Source: an uncultured Peptostreptococcus sp. (GTDB lineage: Bacteria > Bacillota > Clostridia > Peptostreptococcales > Peptostreptococcaceae). Taken from it: a stretch of 28,148 bases of DNA. This document shows positions 1-7,643 of this stretch, in pieces; position 1 is the first letter of the stretch; each line of letters begins with the position of its first letter. The notes beneath the pieces were generated by a model, which was not told the DNA's origin, searched no databases, and saw nothing but the letters and a program-made list of their open reading frames with translations. The DNA is taken from positions 1 through 28,148 of the forward strand of contig CAAEUW010000002.1 of the NCBI GenBank assembly GCA_900759325.1, read 5' to 3'. The translations under genes and the position numbers were made by a program.

Positions 1-115
1 CAAGTAAGTTTGTCTTACATGGTTTAAACGATTAATCAATTGTCCTAAAAGGACTCATTGAATTAACCTGCTGTTCAATTTTCAAAGTTCATTATGCTGT
101 TTTTACAGCCTATTC
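1..115 (-). promoter_or_regulatory. Probable rRNA operon leader; 16S gene off the left edge
   Basis: Read on the minus strand, positions 87-71 give CTTTGAAAATTGAACAG, close to the CTTTGAAAACTGAACA string that precedes 16S rRNA in many Bacillota and belongs to the leader antitermination region. It is flanked by small perfect hairpins: 96-109 (GCTGT/ACAGC), 41-53 (GTCC/GGAC) and 4-18 (GTAAG/CTTAC). Two good minus-strand promoters lie just upstream. No mature rRNA is inside the window, so the rRNA gene itself is inferred. A 16S-23S spacer is the alternative, but the tandem promoters argue for the operon head. Confidence 0.65.
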
Positions 116-144
116 ATTATACTATTTCTGGACTAATCCGTCAA
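116..144 (-). promoter_or_regulatory. Sigma-A promoter, proximal rRNA promoter (P2-like)
   Basis: On the minus strand, TTGACG (144-139), a 17-base spacer and a perfect TATAAT (121-116). Transcription would start near 109 and read left into the leader. Its position directly before the CTTTGAAAATTGAACAG element fits an rRNA P2 promoter. Confidence 0.7.
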
Positions 145-197
145 GTATTTTTTTCTCTTTTTGAAGACTCTTTTTTATAGAAAAAACAAAATCTCAT

Positions 198-231
198 ACT
201 TGTCTTTTGACTTGTTATGTCAAGGACAAGT
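198..231. repeat. Nested inverted repeat between the two leader promoters
   Basis: ACTTGTC (198-204) pairs with GACAAGT (225-231), and inside it TTGAC (207-211) pairs with GTCAA (219-223). In a transcript from the distal promoter the structure would start almost at +1. It could be a 5' stabilising hairpin or a protein site; the function is unknown. Confidence 0.4.
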
Positions 232-234
232 AAT

Positions 235-263
235 ACTATATCACCATTTCCCTTTAGTGTCAA
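235..263 (-). promoter_or_regulatory. Sigma-A promoter, distal rRNA promoter (P1-like)
   Basis: On the minus strand, a perfect TTGACA (263-258), a 17-base spacer and TATAGT (240-235). It lies 119 bases upstream of a second promoter of the same direction; the tandem pair is typical of rRNA operons. Confidence 0.7.
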
Positions 264-506
264 TAAAATTCGAACAATTTTTGAACTTTTTTCAGCTACG
301 TAAACTATAATAAATTCACCAAACAAATTGTTCGTTTTTTTACTTTTATTACACTTTTTTAACCCTGTTTGCTATATATAATATTCGTCTTATTTTCTTC
401 CCTACTTATATGTATAAATCTCCTCTAATATATGTAAATATTAGCCCTATATTATATACAAATCTTTCTAATTGGTATAAAATAAATATATCATTTATAT
501 TGGAAT

Positions 507-532
507 TATAATTAGATATATCAATCTAATTA
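507..532 (+). promoter_or_regulatory. Candidate -10 and operator-like palindrome before the aminotransferase gene
   Basis: TAATTAGAT (509-517) and ATCTAATTA (524-532) form perfect 9-bp arms around 6 bases. The repeat overlaps a plus-strand TATAAT (507-512) that could be the -10 of the aminotransferase promoter, although no good -35 is visible. The position suits a repressor site, but nothing identifies the protein. Confidence 0.3.
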
Positions 533-540
533 ACTGTCAA
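511..540 (-). promoter_or_regulatory. Possible third minus-strand promoter
   Basis: A perfect TTGACA (540-535), an 18-base spacer and TCTAAT (516-511) on the minus strand. It would add an upstream start for the leader transcript, 270 bases beyond the distal promoter. Region 264-586 is otherwise AT-rich spacer with no credible gene. Confidence 0.25.
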
Positions 541-586
541 TAGAAACAGGTTTTAATTAATACAAAAAGTTTTGAGGAGGTATTTT

Positions 587-1768
587 ATGTTATCAAAAAG
601 ATTAGACAATGTTGCACCTTCAGTGACTGTAGGTATCAGCTCTAAGGTAAAGGAAATGAGGGCTAATGGTATTGATGTCATCAGTCTTAGTATAGGTGAG
701 CCAGACTTCAACATACCAGAAAAGGCTAAGGAATACGGTAAGAAGTCCTTGGACGACAACAAAACCAAGTATGACTTTCCTGCTGGTATTCCTGAGTTAA
801 GACAGGAAATATGCAAAAAACTTAAGAGAGAAAACCATATAGACTACACTCCTGACCAGATAGTCCTTTCTAGTGGGGCAAAAAACTCAATTACTAATGT
901 CCTACTTGTTACTACTGATCCAGGCAGTGAGGTCCTTCTCCCACTTCCATACTGGGTAAGCTACTCTGAAATGGTAAAGGTTGTAAATGCAGTACCAGTT
1001 GAGGTTAAGACTTCTAAGGAAAATAACTTCAAACTGACTAAGGATGATCTACTTAGGGCCATAACTGACAAGACTAGGCTTTTAATACTTACTAATCCAT
1101 CCAACCCTACTGGTGCAGTTTATACTAAGGATGAATTAGAAGAAATTGCTGCCCTATGTCTTGAAAAGGGCATCTATATAATGGCTGACGAAATATATGA
1201 AAAGATCAGGTTTGATGATAGCTTTGTTTCAGTAGCTTCTCTAAGCGAAGAGATAAAGGATATAACAATAACAGTAAATGGTTTTGCCAAGTGCGCAGCT
1301 ATGACAGGAACTCGTCTAGGCTATACCGCTTCAAATACTCAGCTAGCCAAGGCTATGAACTCTATTCAGAGTCATATAGTATCTCATCCTTGCCTTACTT
1401 CCCAGTATATGGGTCTTGGTGCCCTACTAGAATGCGAAGAAGATATGCAGGAAATGGTAGCTACCTACAAGCGTAGGTGCCAGTTAATCACTAGCAGGCT
1501 AGACAAGATTGATGGAATTTCATATATTAAGCCATCTGGAGCCTTCTATATATTTATAGACCTATCAAGGGTTAAGGAAAACTACCCTTACGAGGACAGC
1601 TTCTCGGTTAAGTTCTGCGAGGACTTCCTAAATGACGAAAGAGTTGCCATCATACCAGGTAAGGCCTTTGGTACTGATGATTATGTAAGAATATCCTATG
1701 CATGCCATGAGGATGACTTCCTTGAAGGTATAGATAGACTAGAAAGATACATAAAAAAATATCTTTAG
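587..1768 (+). CDS. Class I pyridoxal-phosphate aminotransferase (aspartate aminotransferase type)
   Basis: A 393-residue protein with the full fold-type I signature, the usual length for AspB-like enzymes. Visible motifs are the early SLSIGEPDF, NPSNPTG (170-176), DEIY (201-204) and the lysine loop NGFAKCAAMTGTRLGY, with the PLP Schiff-base lysine at about 235. A late arginine in YVRISYA should bind the substrate carboxylate. It probably moves amino groups between aspartate or another amino acid and 2-oxoglutarate in the cytosol; exact substrate specificity cannot be read from sequence. The ATG at 587 is chosen because GAGGAGG lies 6 bases upstream; an in-frame TTG at 572 overlaps that site and is unlikely. 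It is followed 21 bases later by the transporter-like gene, so the two are probably co-transcribed. Confidence 0.88.
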   Translation: MLSKRLDNVAPSVTVGISSKVKEMRANGIDVISLSIGEPDFNIPEKAKEYGKKSLDDNKTKYDFPAGIPELRQEICKKLKRENHIDYTPDQIVLSSGAKNSITNVLLVTTDPGSEVLLPLPYWVSYSEMVKVVNAVPVEVKTSKENNFKLTKDDLLRAITDKTRLLILTNPSNPTGAVYTKDELEEIAALCLEKGIYIMADEIYEKIRFDDSFVSVASLSEEIKDITITVNGFAKCAAMTGTRLGYTASNTQLAKAMNSIQSHIVSHPCLTSQYMGLGALLECEEDMQEMVATYKRRCQLITSRLDKIDGISYIKPSGAFYIFIDLSRVKENYPYEDSFSVKFCEDFLNDERVAIIPGKAFGTDDYVRISYACHEDDFLEGIDRLERYIKKYL

Positions 1769-1789
1769 GTATAAATTGGGGGCTCTTCA

Positions 1790-2893
1790 ATGAATAAAAG
1801 TGAAATTGATGGTGACCAAATAAGCGTTAGACAGGTAGCCAAGGTTGCAGGTGCCTTCGTAGCCTGGATAATTGGAGCTGGCTTCGCGACAGGCAGAGAA
1901 ATACTTAGCTTTTTTTCCAGCTTTGGCTACTACAGCTACGGTGTCATCTTAATTATACTAATAGGTTTTTCCTTTACTGGCAGGGTCATCATGGAAACCG
2001 GCTACCAACATAGGGAAGACCCAGATTTTAGACAATACGAATACTTTTGTGGCAAAAAAATAGGTAAACTCTACTCTATTATAATGCCTATAATGCTCTT
2101 CTTTATGATGGGCATACTAATATCAGCTACAGGGTCTACGCTACAGGAGCACTATGGAATCAACAGGTACCTAGGCTCAAGTCTTATGGCCCTAATAGTC
2201 TTGACCGCCTACCTAGCTGGATTTGATAGGTTCATCCAAGTCCTGTCAAAAATTGGGCCAATATTGGTGGCCTTCTTCCTCTTGGTAGGTACGGTAGTTA
2301 TCTTTAAGGACTATGACAGCTTTTCAAGGATAGGACTCTATAGGTACCAGCTAAGTAGCTTCCACGCTGCACCTGTGTGGTTCTTTAGTGGTTTTTTGTA
2401 TTTCTCCTTGGCAGTTTCGTCAGGAGGTACCTACTTTTCAAAGTTAGGGGCCTCTTGTAAGAGCTTGAAAATAGCCAGGTACGGTACCCTGTTGGGAGCC
2501 GCTGAGGTAACCCTAGCTATCCTTATACTTAGCACAGCTATACTTCTAAATGTAGATACCATAACCAAGGTAGATGTACCAACCCTACACTTGGCAAAGC
2601 ATGTAAACCCGCTTATGGCCAGCATATTTACAGTTATCCTCTTGTTGGGTATGTTCTCATCATCCTCAGCAACCATGTGGAGCTTATGTAAGTTCATATA
2701 CCCAGAGGACAAGCAAAAGAACAAGACCGCTGCCATATTTATAGCTATAGCAGCTACCCTCGTAGGAATACTTCCATTCGCAAAATTGGTTGCGGTAATA
2801 CTACCAGCCATTGGTTATATAGGAATCTACTATATACTTTGCGTAATATATAAGGGAATAAAAAACATCAATATAAATAGAAAAACAATATAA
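1790..2893 (+). CDS. YkvI-family polytopic membrane protein, probable transporter
   Basis: A 367-residue protein with about ten hydrophobic segments and little soluble sequence. The first segment carries GAGFATGREILSFF, the glycine-rich unwound-helix motif typical of the YkvI family in the APC/LeuT-like transporter superfamily. The family is poorly characterised; a sodium- or proton-coupled amino-acid carrier is a family-level guess. The N-terminus has a short charged segment before the first helix and the C-terminus is basic and cytoplasmic by the positive-inside rule. The start has only a G-rich stretch (GGGGG ending about 8 bases upstream) as ribosome site. It follows the aminotransferase by 21 bases and is closed by a terminator 10 bases after its stop, so a two-gene unit for uptake and transamination of one amino acid is possible. 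Confidence 0.78.
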   Translation: MNKSEIDGDQISVRQVAKVAGAFVAWIIGAGFATGREILSFFSSFGYYSYGVILIILIGFSFTGRVIMETGYQHREDPDFRQYEYFCGKKIGKLYSIIMPIMLFFMMGILISATGSTLQEHYGINRYLGSSLMALIVLTAYLAGFDRFIQVLSKIGPILVAFFLLVGTVVIFKDYDSFSRIGLYRYQLSSFHAAPVWFFSGFLYFSLAVSSGGTYFSKLGASCKSLKIARYGTLLGAAEVTLAILILSTAILLNVDTITKVDVPTLHLAKHVNPLMASIFTVILLLGMFSSSSATMWSLCKFIYPEDKQKNKTAAIFIAIAATLVGILPFAKLVAVILPAIGYIGIYYILCVIYKGIKNININRKTI

Positions 2894-2902
2894 ACATTAA
2901 TT

Positions 2903-2939
2903 AAAAAGGACCGAGCTAAATACTAGCCAGTCCTTTTTT
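2903..2939. terminator. Bidirectional intrinsic terminator
   Basis: AAAAAGGAC (2903-2911) pairs with GTCCTTTTTT (2930-2939), and an inner GCTA/TAGC stem forms within the loop. On the plus strand it ends in T6 after the transporter gene; on the minus strand it ends in TTTTTAATT after the convergent YwaF-like gene. Confidence 0.85.
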
Positions 2940-2987
2940 ATGTTTATATATAATAATCATAGCTATAGAAAAAACTCTTGGAATCTC

Positions 2988-3710
2988 CTACTCCACACCT
3001 ATATCTTCCATATTTACATCATCACCATACTTGATATCGGTAATCTTGTAAATTATTTGAACTAAAAGGTCATAGACAAAAATTGCGATCAAGAAGTAGA
3101 AGGTCATCCCACTAAATTTATCTGCAAAAATAGGAGACTTAACCATATAACCATAGTTTGAGTGTAGTCCAAGGTTTATGACATACAGACTCAAATTAAA
3201 GAATAGGGTAAAGAGTCTAACCTGCTTTTTACATTTTAAAATATAGGCCCTATGCTCCTTAAATACCACATAGGCAGCCATAAGTATAGCTATATGGTAA
3301 AAGTAGAAGAAGGTGTTGCTGAAGTGTGGAAACTTAAACGGATCCATACCCGGATGGGCCAGAGCCAAAATTCCACCAAAGATACCCCATACATAAATCA
3401 CCGGCGCCACCCTTCTATCAGACGTAATCAAGTAGTAAATACTCAACAAGGCCGTAACCCTACAATGATATAGTGGCAGCGATTCTGTAAGGCCAGAATA
3501 CTTACCCACATAGTACCAAGTATACCTCATACATATATCTATCAAAAATACTACTAGCAAGACCCTCTTTACCCTGTTTATAGGATAGTCCTTCTTTATA
3601 CAAAAAATTACAAATGCAAAAGAAATCAATGATAAAAGCATCAATACAGATGCATTCATAGGTTCAATTAAATCTGGCTTAGTCCTAAAGAAGTATCTTA
3701 TCAAATCCAC
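2988..3710 (-). CDS. TIGR02206/YwaF-family integral membrane protein
   Basis: A 240-residue protein with about six or seven membrane segments. The LPLYHCRVTALL segment, the HPGMDPFKFPHFSN stretch and the FFYFYHI helix match the TIGR02206 (YwaF-like) family of Bacillota, whose function is unknown. The start is GTG with GAGGAGG (3727-3721) 10 bases upstream; the next methionine, about residue 18, has no ribosome site. It lies 90 bases downstream of lysS on the same strand and may be the last gene of the greA-lysS unit. No separate promoter is evident in the gap. The protein ends in an acidic tail (GDDVNMEDIGVE). Confidence 0.8.
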   Translation of the reverse strand: MDLIRYFFRTKPDLIEPMNASVLMLLSLISFAFVIFCIKKDYPINRVKRVLLVVFLIDICMRYTWYYVGKYSGLTESLPLYHCRVTALLSIYYLITSDRRVAPVIYVWGIFGGILALAHPGMDPFKFPHFSNTFFYFYHIAILMAAYVVFKEHRAYILKCKKQVRLFTLFFNLSLYVINLGLHSNYGYMVKSPIFADKFSGMTFYFLIAIFVYDLLVQIIYKITDIKYGDDVNMEDIGVE

Positions 3711-3799
3711 TCTTATCCTTCCTCCTCTTCTAAATATCTAAAAAATATCTTTTGAAAAATAAATATCATTTATTATATTAACTTATACACCGACTTGGC

Positions 3800-5713
3800 C
3801 TAGTATAACTTTGCTCCTGCTGGTATCTTATCATCTACCATTAGAAGGTTTAGTAATTCCTCACCGTCATAGTCGCACACTGCTGATATCAACATACCGC
3901 AAGACTCAACCCCCATCATCTTCCTAGGTGGTAGGTTAGTGATAGCAACTAGGGTCTTACCCACTAGTTCCTCTGCTGAGTAGTGCATCTTGATACCTGA
4001 TAGGATTACCCTCTCCTGGCCAGAACCATCATTTAGGGTGAACTTTAATAGCTTATTTGACTTAGGTACTTCTTCACACTTCAATACCTTTACAACTCTG
4101 AAGTCTGACTTAGAGAAAGTTTCAAAGTCTATATCTTCTTCAAATAAAGGTTCTACCTTTACCTTAGATAGGTCTATCTTCACTTCCTTCTTTTCAGCCT
4201 CTTCATCAGCTTCTGACGAACCATCTCTTAAAGGCTTCATTGTAGGGAATAGTAAAACGTCCCTGATAGTTGTAGAGTTTGTAAGAAGCATGATAACTCT
4301 GTCTATACCTATGCCTAGTCCGCCTGTTGGAGGAAGACCTACTTCTAGGGCATTTATGAAATCCTCATCCATTTCACAAGCCTCATCATCACCTAGCTCT
4401 CTCTTTCTTACCTGGTCTTCAAACCTACCCCTTTGGTCGATAGGGTCATTTAATTCTGAGAATGCATTAGCAAGCTCCCACTTATTTGCAAAGGCTTCAA
4501 ACCTGTCAGTCCTTCTTGGATCCTCAACATTTCTCTTGGCAAGAGGAGACACCTCTACTGGATGGTGAGTGATGAATGTAGGCTGAATTAGCTTGTCTTC
4601 ACCAAATTCTTCAAAGAAGGCATTGATTACTTCACCCCTTCTCATTCCTGGAGTGATTTCTATACCCTTTTCTCTGGCTATAGCTAAGGCCTCTTCATCA
4701 GTGTTGATTTCAGAAAAGTCTACACCCGCATATTCCTTTACACATTCTTCCATAGTCATTCTCTTCCATGGTGGTGTAAAGTCTATTTCAGTACCCTGAT
4801 AGTTTATCTTCATGCTACCTGTAGCAACCTCAGCCATATGTGATATTACATTTTCAGTGATATCCATCATATCCTTATAGTCTGCATAGGCCTGGTATAG
4901 CTCTATAGCAGTATACTCTGGGTTGTGCTTCATGTCCATACCTTCGTTTCTGAACATCCTACCCATTTCGTACACCTTGTCAAATCCACCAACGATTAGT
5001 CTCTTTAGGTACAATTCATTGGCAATTCTTAGGTACATAGGTATATCAAGTGTATTGTGGTGGGTAATAAAAGGTCTGGCATTTGCACCACCTGCAATTG
5101 TATTTAAAATTGGAGTTTCTACTTCTAGGAAGCCTCTTTCATCAAGGTAGCTTCTTAGGGCCTTTAGGGCCTTTGTTCTAGTAAGGAATGCATCCTTAAC
5201 CTCTGGGTTAACTATAAGGTCTACATATCTCTGTCTGTATCTTAGGTCGACATCCTTTAGACCATGGTACTTTTCAGGTAGTACCTGTAGTGACTTAGAT
5301 AGTAGGACTAGCTTTTCAACGTGTACAGAAACCTCTTCTGTCTTAGTCTTGAACACAAATCCTTCTATACCCACTATATCACCAATGTCATATGTCTTGA
5401 ATAGCTTATACTCATCAAGACCTATATCATCCCTCTTTACATAGGCCTGTATCCTACCATTCTGGTCCTGTAGGTGCATAAATGACGCCTTACCCATGAT
5501 TCTCTTTGACATGATACGACCTGCTAGGCTTACCCTTTTTCCTTCTAGGCTATCATACTGGTCAATTACTTCATTTGAATGATGTGTTACATCGTACTTA
5601 CTGATCTTGAATGGGTCTCTTCCCATCTTCTGAAGCTCACTTAGCTTGTCTCTCCTAACCTGTAGAACCTCACTTAAATTTTCTACCTGACTTTCTGGCT
5701 TATTATTTTCCAT
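3800..5713 (-). CDS. lysS: Lysyl-tRNA synthetase with C-terminal tRNA-binding domain
   Basis: Charges tRNA-Lys with lysine. Residues 60-140 form the OB-fold anticodon-binding domain (GRIMSKRIMGKASFMHLQD). The class II core holds motif 2 (RMFRNEGMDMKHNPEYTAIE, about 252-271) and motif 3 (GGLGIGIDRVIMLL, 464-477). Bacterial LysRS normally ends at about 490-505 residues; this one has 637. After a charged linker (about 495-527), residues 528-637 form an EMAPII/Trbp111-type tRNA-binding domain (DFRVVKVL, PKSNKLLKF, NLPPRKMMGVESCGMLISA), a module usually at the end of MetRS. The reading frame is continuous, so the fusion is genuine in this sequence. The ATG start has AGGAGG 5 bases upstream. It lies 101 bases after greA, a common bacterial neighbour. 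Confidence 0.95.
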   Translation of the reverse strand: MENNKPESQVENLSEVLQVRRDKLSELQKMGRDPFKISKYDVTHHSNEVIDQYDSLEGKRVSLAGRIMSKRIMGKASFMHLQDQNGRIQAYVKRDDIGLDEYKLFKTYDIGDIVGIEGFVFKTKTEEVSVHVEKLVLLSKSLQVLPEKYHGLKDVDLRYRQRYVDLIVNPEVKDAFLTRTKALKALRSYLDERGFLEVETPILNTIAGGANARPFITHHNTLDIPMYLRIANELYLKRLIVGGFDKVYEMGRMFRNEGMDMKHNPEYTAIELYQAYADYKDMMDITENVISHMAEVATGSMKINYQGTEIDFTPPWKRMTMEECVKEYAGVDFSEINTDEEALAIAREKGIEITPGMRRGEVINAFFEEFGEDKLIQPTFITHHPVEVSPLAKRNVEDPRRTDRFEAFANKWELANAFSELNDPIDQRGRFEDQVRKRELGDDEACEMDEDFINALEVGLPPTGGLGIGIDRVIMLLTNSTTIRDVLLFPTMKPLRDGSSEADEEAEKKEVKIDLSKVKVEPLFEEDIDFETFSKSDFRVVKVLKCEEVPKSNKLLKFTLNDGSGQERVILSGIKMHYSAEELVGKTLVAITNLPPRKMMGVESCGMLISAVCDYDGEELLNLLMVDDKIPAGAKLY

Positions 5714-5814
5714 AATGTCCTCCTACTGACTTGTATCTCTATTATATCTTATCTTTAATCCTATATACCTGTATTTGACCTAACTTGACCAGGTCTTCTA
5801 GGCCCTTATCCCTA

Positions 5815-6300
5815 TTATCTCTTTATATCTACAACCTTAAGCTTGGCTATTCCGTCCGGCACTGTCACTTCAACTACATCGCCCTTAGCCCTGCCTAGTA
5901 GAGCCTTTCCAACTGGGGATTCATTAGAAATCTTTCCATCATATGGGTCCGCCTCTGCGCTACCTACTATAGTGTATTCTAGTTCTTCATCAAAGTCTTC
6001 ATCGTATATCTTAACTATAGAACCAACAGTTATAATATCTAGGTTTACATTGTTTTCATCTATTATTACAGCTACCCTAGTCATATTTTCTAGCTTTAGG
6101 ATTCTTTCTTCAAGAGCTGCCTGCTCCTTCTTTGCTTCGTCATACTCAGCATTTTCTGAAAGGTCACCAAATGATATAGCTACCTTTAGTCTTTCCGCTA
6201 CTTCTTTTCTTCTTGTCGTTTTTAATAGCTCTAATTCGCTTTCAAGTTTATCGTAACCCTCCTGCGTAAGTATAATCTCTTTACTGTTATTTTCTTCCAT
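5815..6300 (-). CDS. greA: Transcription elongation factor GreA
   Basis: A 161-residue GreA of normal length. It binds the RNA polymerase secondary channel and stimulates cleavage of backtracked RNA. The N-terminal coiled coil (about 10-75) carries the acidic tip SFGDLSENAEYDEAKK, whose Asp and Glu position the catalytic magnesium. The C-terminal FKBP-like domain contains SPVGKALLGRAKGDVVEV. The ATG at 6300 has GGAGG (6310-6306) 5 bases upstream; an in-frame TTG at 6312 overlaps the ribosome site and is rejected. It is the first gene of a minus-strand unit with lysS, behind a clear promoter and a 5' leader with a long hairpin. Confidence 0.95.
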   Translation of the reverse strand: MEENNSKEIILTQEGYDKLESELELLKTTRRKEVAERLKVAISFGDLSENAEYDEAKKEQAALEERILKLENMTRVAVIIDENNVNLDIITVGSIVKIYDEDFDEELEYTIVGSAEADPYDGKISNESPVGKALLGRAKGDVVEVTVPDGIAKLKVVDIKR

Positions 6301-6358
6301 TTTAACCTCCAAATTGATATTTATATTATTTTATATATCATTTACTAATTTAACTTAA

Positions 6359-6397
6359 TATAGTAAATTGTGCTAAAATTAGACACAATTTACTATA
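6359..6397 (-). promoter_or_regulatory. Long hairpin/palindrome at the 5' end of the greA transcript
   Basis: TATAGTAAATTGTG (6359-6372) pairs with CACAATTTACTATA (6384-6397). The stem continues through CTAA/TTAG with one bulged A, giving 18 paired bases and an AA loop. It begins about 4 bases downstream of the predicted start from the 6408-6436 promoter, so it is either a 5'-terminal mRNA stem-loop or an operator. There is no U-run, so it is not a normal terminator. Confidence 0.6.
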
Positions 6398-6407
6398 CGT
6401 CCGATAT

Positions 6408-6436
6408 ATTATATTCTAAAACCGTCAAAAAGTCAA
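6408..6436 (-). promoter_or_regulatory. Sigma-A promoter for greA-lysS
   Basis: On the minus strand, TTGACT (6436-6431), a 17-base spacer and a perfect TATAAT (6413-6408). Start near 6401, about 100 bases before the greA start codon. Between 6437 and 6568 I see no gene. Confidence 0.75.
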
Positions 6437-6568
6437 GGTTTTCTAATACTTTCAATATAATATCTTTCTGTGAGACCAAGCTTGTTTGTCCAATAATATG
6501 GGATAAGATTACTTGCTCTCGATACTATCTTCCACTAATTTTTATTCTCGCTTTACGAAATTAAAAAT

Positions 6569-6623
6569 AAGAGTAACCAGACTGTTATACTTCCTAGGAA
6601 GATATCCTCACTTGGTTACTCTT
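6569..6623 (-). terminator. Terminator-like hairpin after the small membrane protein gene
   Basis: AAGAGTAACCA (6569-6579) pairs perfectly with TGGTTACTCTT (6613-6623). The 33-base loop contains its own palindrome CTTCCTAGGAAG (6590-6601). On the minus strand the stem is followed by ATTTTTAATTT, consistent with termination of the gene at 6672-7013. The long loop makes it atypical. Confidence 0.5.
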
Positions 6624-6671
6624 TACTGTATTTTATTTATCGATTATATTTATTCTTTATATTAACCTATC

Positions 6672-7013
6672 TTAAATGAAATCACACAAGTTCAGGGGTA
6701 TTAGGGTATTAAAACAAAAAATCATACTGTCTATTTTTGTGTCCATATAAGGTGGATCAAAAAGTGTTAGTATCAGAGTCCATATAACTAGACTTATTAT
6801 GAATAGTAATACTTTTTTTAGCCTTTTTTTAAAAGAGCTTCTAGATGGCTTATCGTCTTGAATTGACAACATTAGTATATATATGGCAATATAAATAGCT
6901 AACATTAGGCCATTATTTACATTAGTGAAAAATGTAATTAAGGATACTCCATATAAGATTATCACTAGTGGTATTATCATATATTTTGGTATATTATTTT
7001 TCAATGATATCAT
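6672..7013 (-). CDS. Small multi-pass membrane protein, unknown function
   Basis: 113 residues with hydrophobic segments near 10-28, 33-50, 66-85 and 95-110, and a basic loop (PSRSSFKKRLKK) in the middle. No family is recognised. The ATG at 7013 is chosen because the ATG just upstream runs into a stop after three codons; only a weak AGG lies before it. A candidate promoter (7096-7068) stands upstream and a hairpin follows the gene. The base composition matches the host neighbours. It resembles the next small membrane gene in size and style but not in sequence. Confidence 0.55.
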   Translation of the reverse strand: MISLKNNIPKYMIIPLVIILYGVSLITFFTNVNNGLMLAIYIAIYILMLSIQDDKPSRSSFKKRLKKVLLFIISLVIWTLILTLFDPPYMDTKIDSMIFCFNTLIPLNLCDFI

Positions 7014-7067
7014 CTTTTCATACCTGCCTTTTCAGTCATCACAGGGCCCTTACCCTTTGTTATTATG

Positions 7068-7096
7068 ATTTTATCATCATAGTAATTTAAAATCAA
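7068..7096 (-). promoter_or_regulatory. Candidate promoter for the 113-aa membrane protein gene
   Basis: On the minus strand, TTGATT (7096-7091), a 17-base spacer and TAAAAT (7073-7068); start near 7061, about 48 bases before the gene. Confidence 0.35.
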
Positions 7097-7148
7097 TAAT
7101 TTATACAAGCTTGTTTACGATATTAAGAATAGTAGACCTAAGTAATAA

Positions 7149-7406
7149 TTATTTTTTATTTTTTAAATATATATACTTAACCAGAATTACAGCTATATTT
7201 ACTATTATTAGAAAATTACTTATTAGATTTATGCCCCATAGTATGTCTTCTTCTATCTTGCTGGCAATTGCAAGGTCTTTTACAAAATATATGGATAGGA
7301 TAAGCATAATATACTTGGGTACTTTATGCCTAGCCTTTTTATCCATAAAGACGTATATCATCATAGCTTCTATTGAAAAGATTATAAATAGTACTTTCAT
7401 TTCCAT
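7149..7406 (-). CDS. Small membrane protein, unknown function
   Basis: 85 residues with three hydrophobic segments (about 3-20, 31-46, 55-78) and a strongly basic C-terminal end (KNKK). No family is recognised. The ATG at 7406 is preferred, with AAGGAAG 8 bases upstream; an in-frame TTG at 7427 lies in front of that ribosome site. An extended -10 promoter lies about 60 bases upstream. This is the last host-like gene before the prophage side of the window, so it may belong to either. Confidence is for existence, not function. Confidence 0.5.
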   Translation of the reverse strand: MEMKVLFIIFSIEAMMIYVFMDKKARHKVPKYIMLILSIYFVKDLAIASKIEEDILWGINLISNFLIIVNIAVILVKYIYLKNKK

Positions 7407-7465
7407 ATCGCTTTCTTCCTTCCACAATCAGTTTTATGCTTAACTATAACTATTTACATTATTTA

Positions 7466-7474
7466 ATTATAACA
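7466..7474 (-). promoter_or_regulatory. Extended -10 promoter for the 85-aa membrane protein gene
   Basis: TGTTATAAT on the minus strand (7474-7466) has the TGn-TATAAT form; no good -35 is seen. The start would be near 7459, about 53 bases before the ATG at 7406. Confidence 0.4.
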
Positions 7475-7607
7475 TAAAATTTAATATATATTCCTATTTT
7501 TTCAGTATTTCAGCTCCGATAAAGTCTTTTTCTCTCACCAAAACTAAATATTATACAACCATTATTGTTTCGCACGCTTTGCGAGCTCAACAGGGATACG
7601 TCCCTTC
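7475..7607. other. Gene-free host-prophage border, left part
   Basis: No credible gene. A short GC-richer island (about 7570-7607) in AT-rich DNA contains AGGGATACGTCCCT, a small hairpin. It does not fold as a tRNA. Together with 7644-7780 this is where the left attachment site would be expected, but attL cannot be named without the other prophage end. Confidence 0.4.
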
Positions 7608-7643
7608 ATAAAAAACCTCGGCATACATTGTATACCGAGGTTT
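7608..7643 (-). terminator. Intrinsic terminator after the methyltransferase gene
   Basis: AAACCTCGG (7613-7621) pairs with CCGAGGTTT (7635-7643), and an ATAC/GTAT stem forms inside after one mismatch. On the minus strand the stem runs into TTTTTTATG. It lies 138 bases after the methyltransferase stop. Confidence 0.8.

Noticed and set aside
572..586. TTG start for the aminotransferase, 5 codons earlier
   Set aside because: It overlaps the GAGGAGG ribosome site that serves the ATG at 587.
6301..6312. TTG start for greA, 4 codons earlier
   Set aside because: It overlaps the GGAGG of the ATG at 6300; the extra residues are not typical of GreA.
6301..6436. T-box riboswitch upstream of greA-lysS
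   Set aside because: No AGGGTGGNACCGCG-like antiterminator or specifier stem; only a single hairpin is present.
7570..7607. GC-rich island as a tRNA or tmRNA end (attachment site)
   Set aside because: It is too short, has no T-loop GTTCGANTC and does not fold as a cloverleaf.
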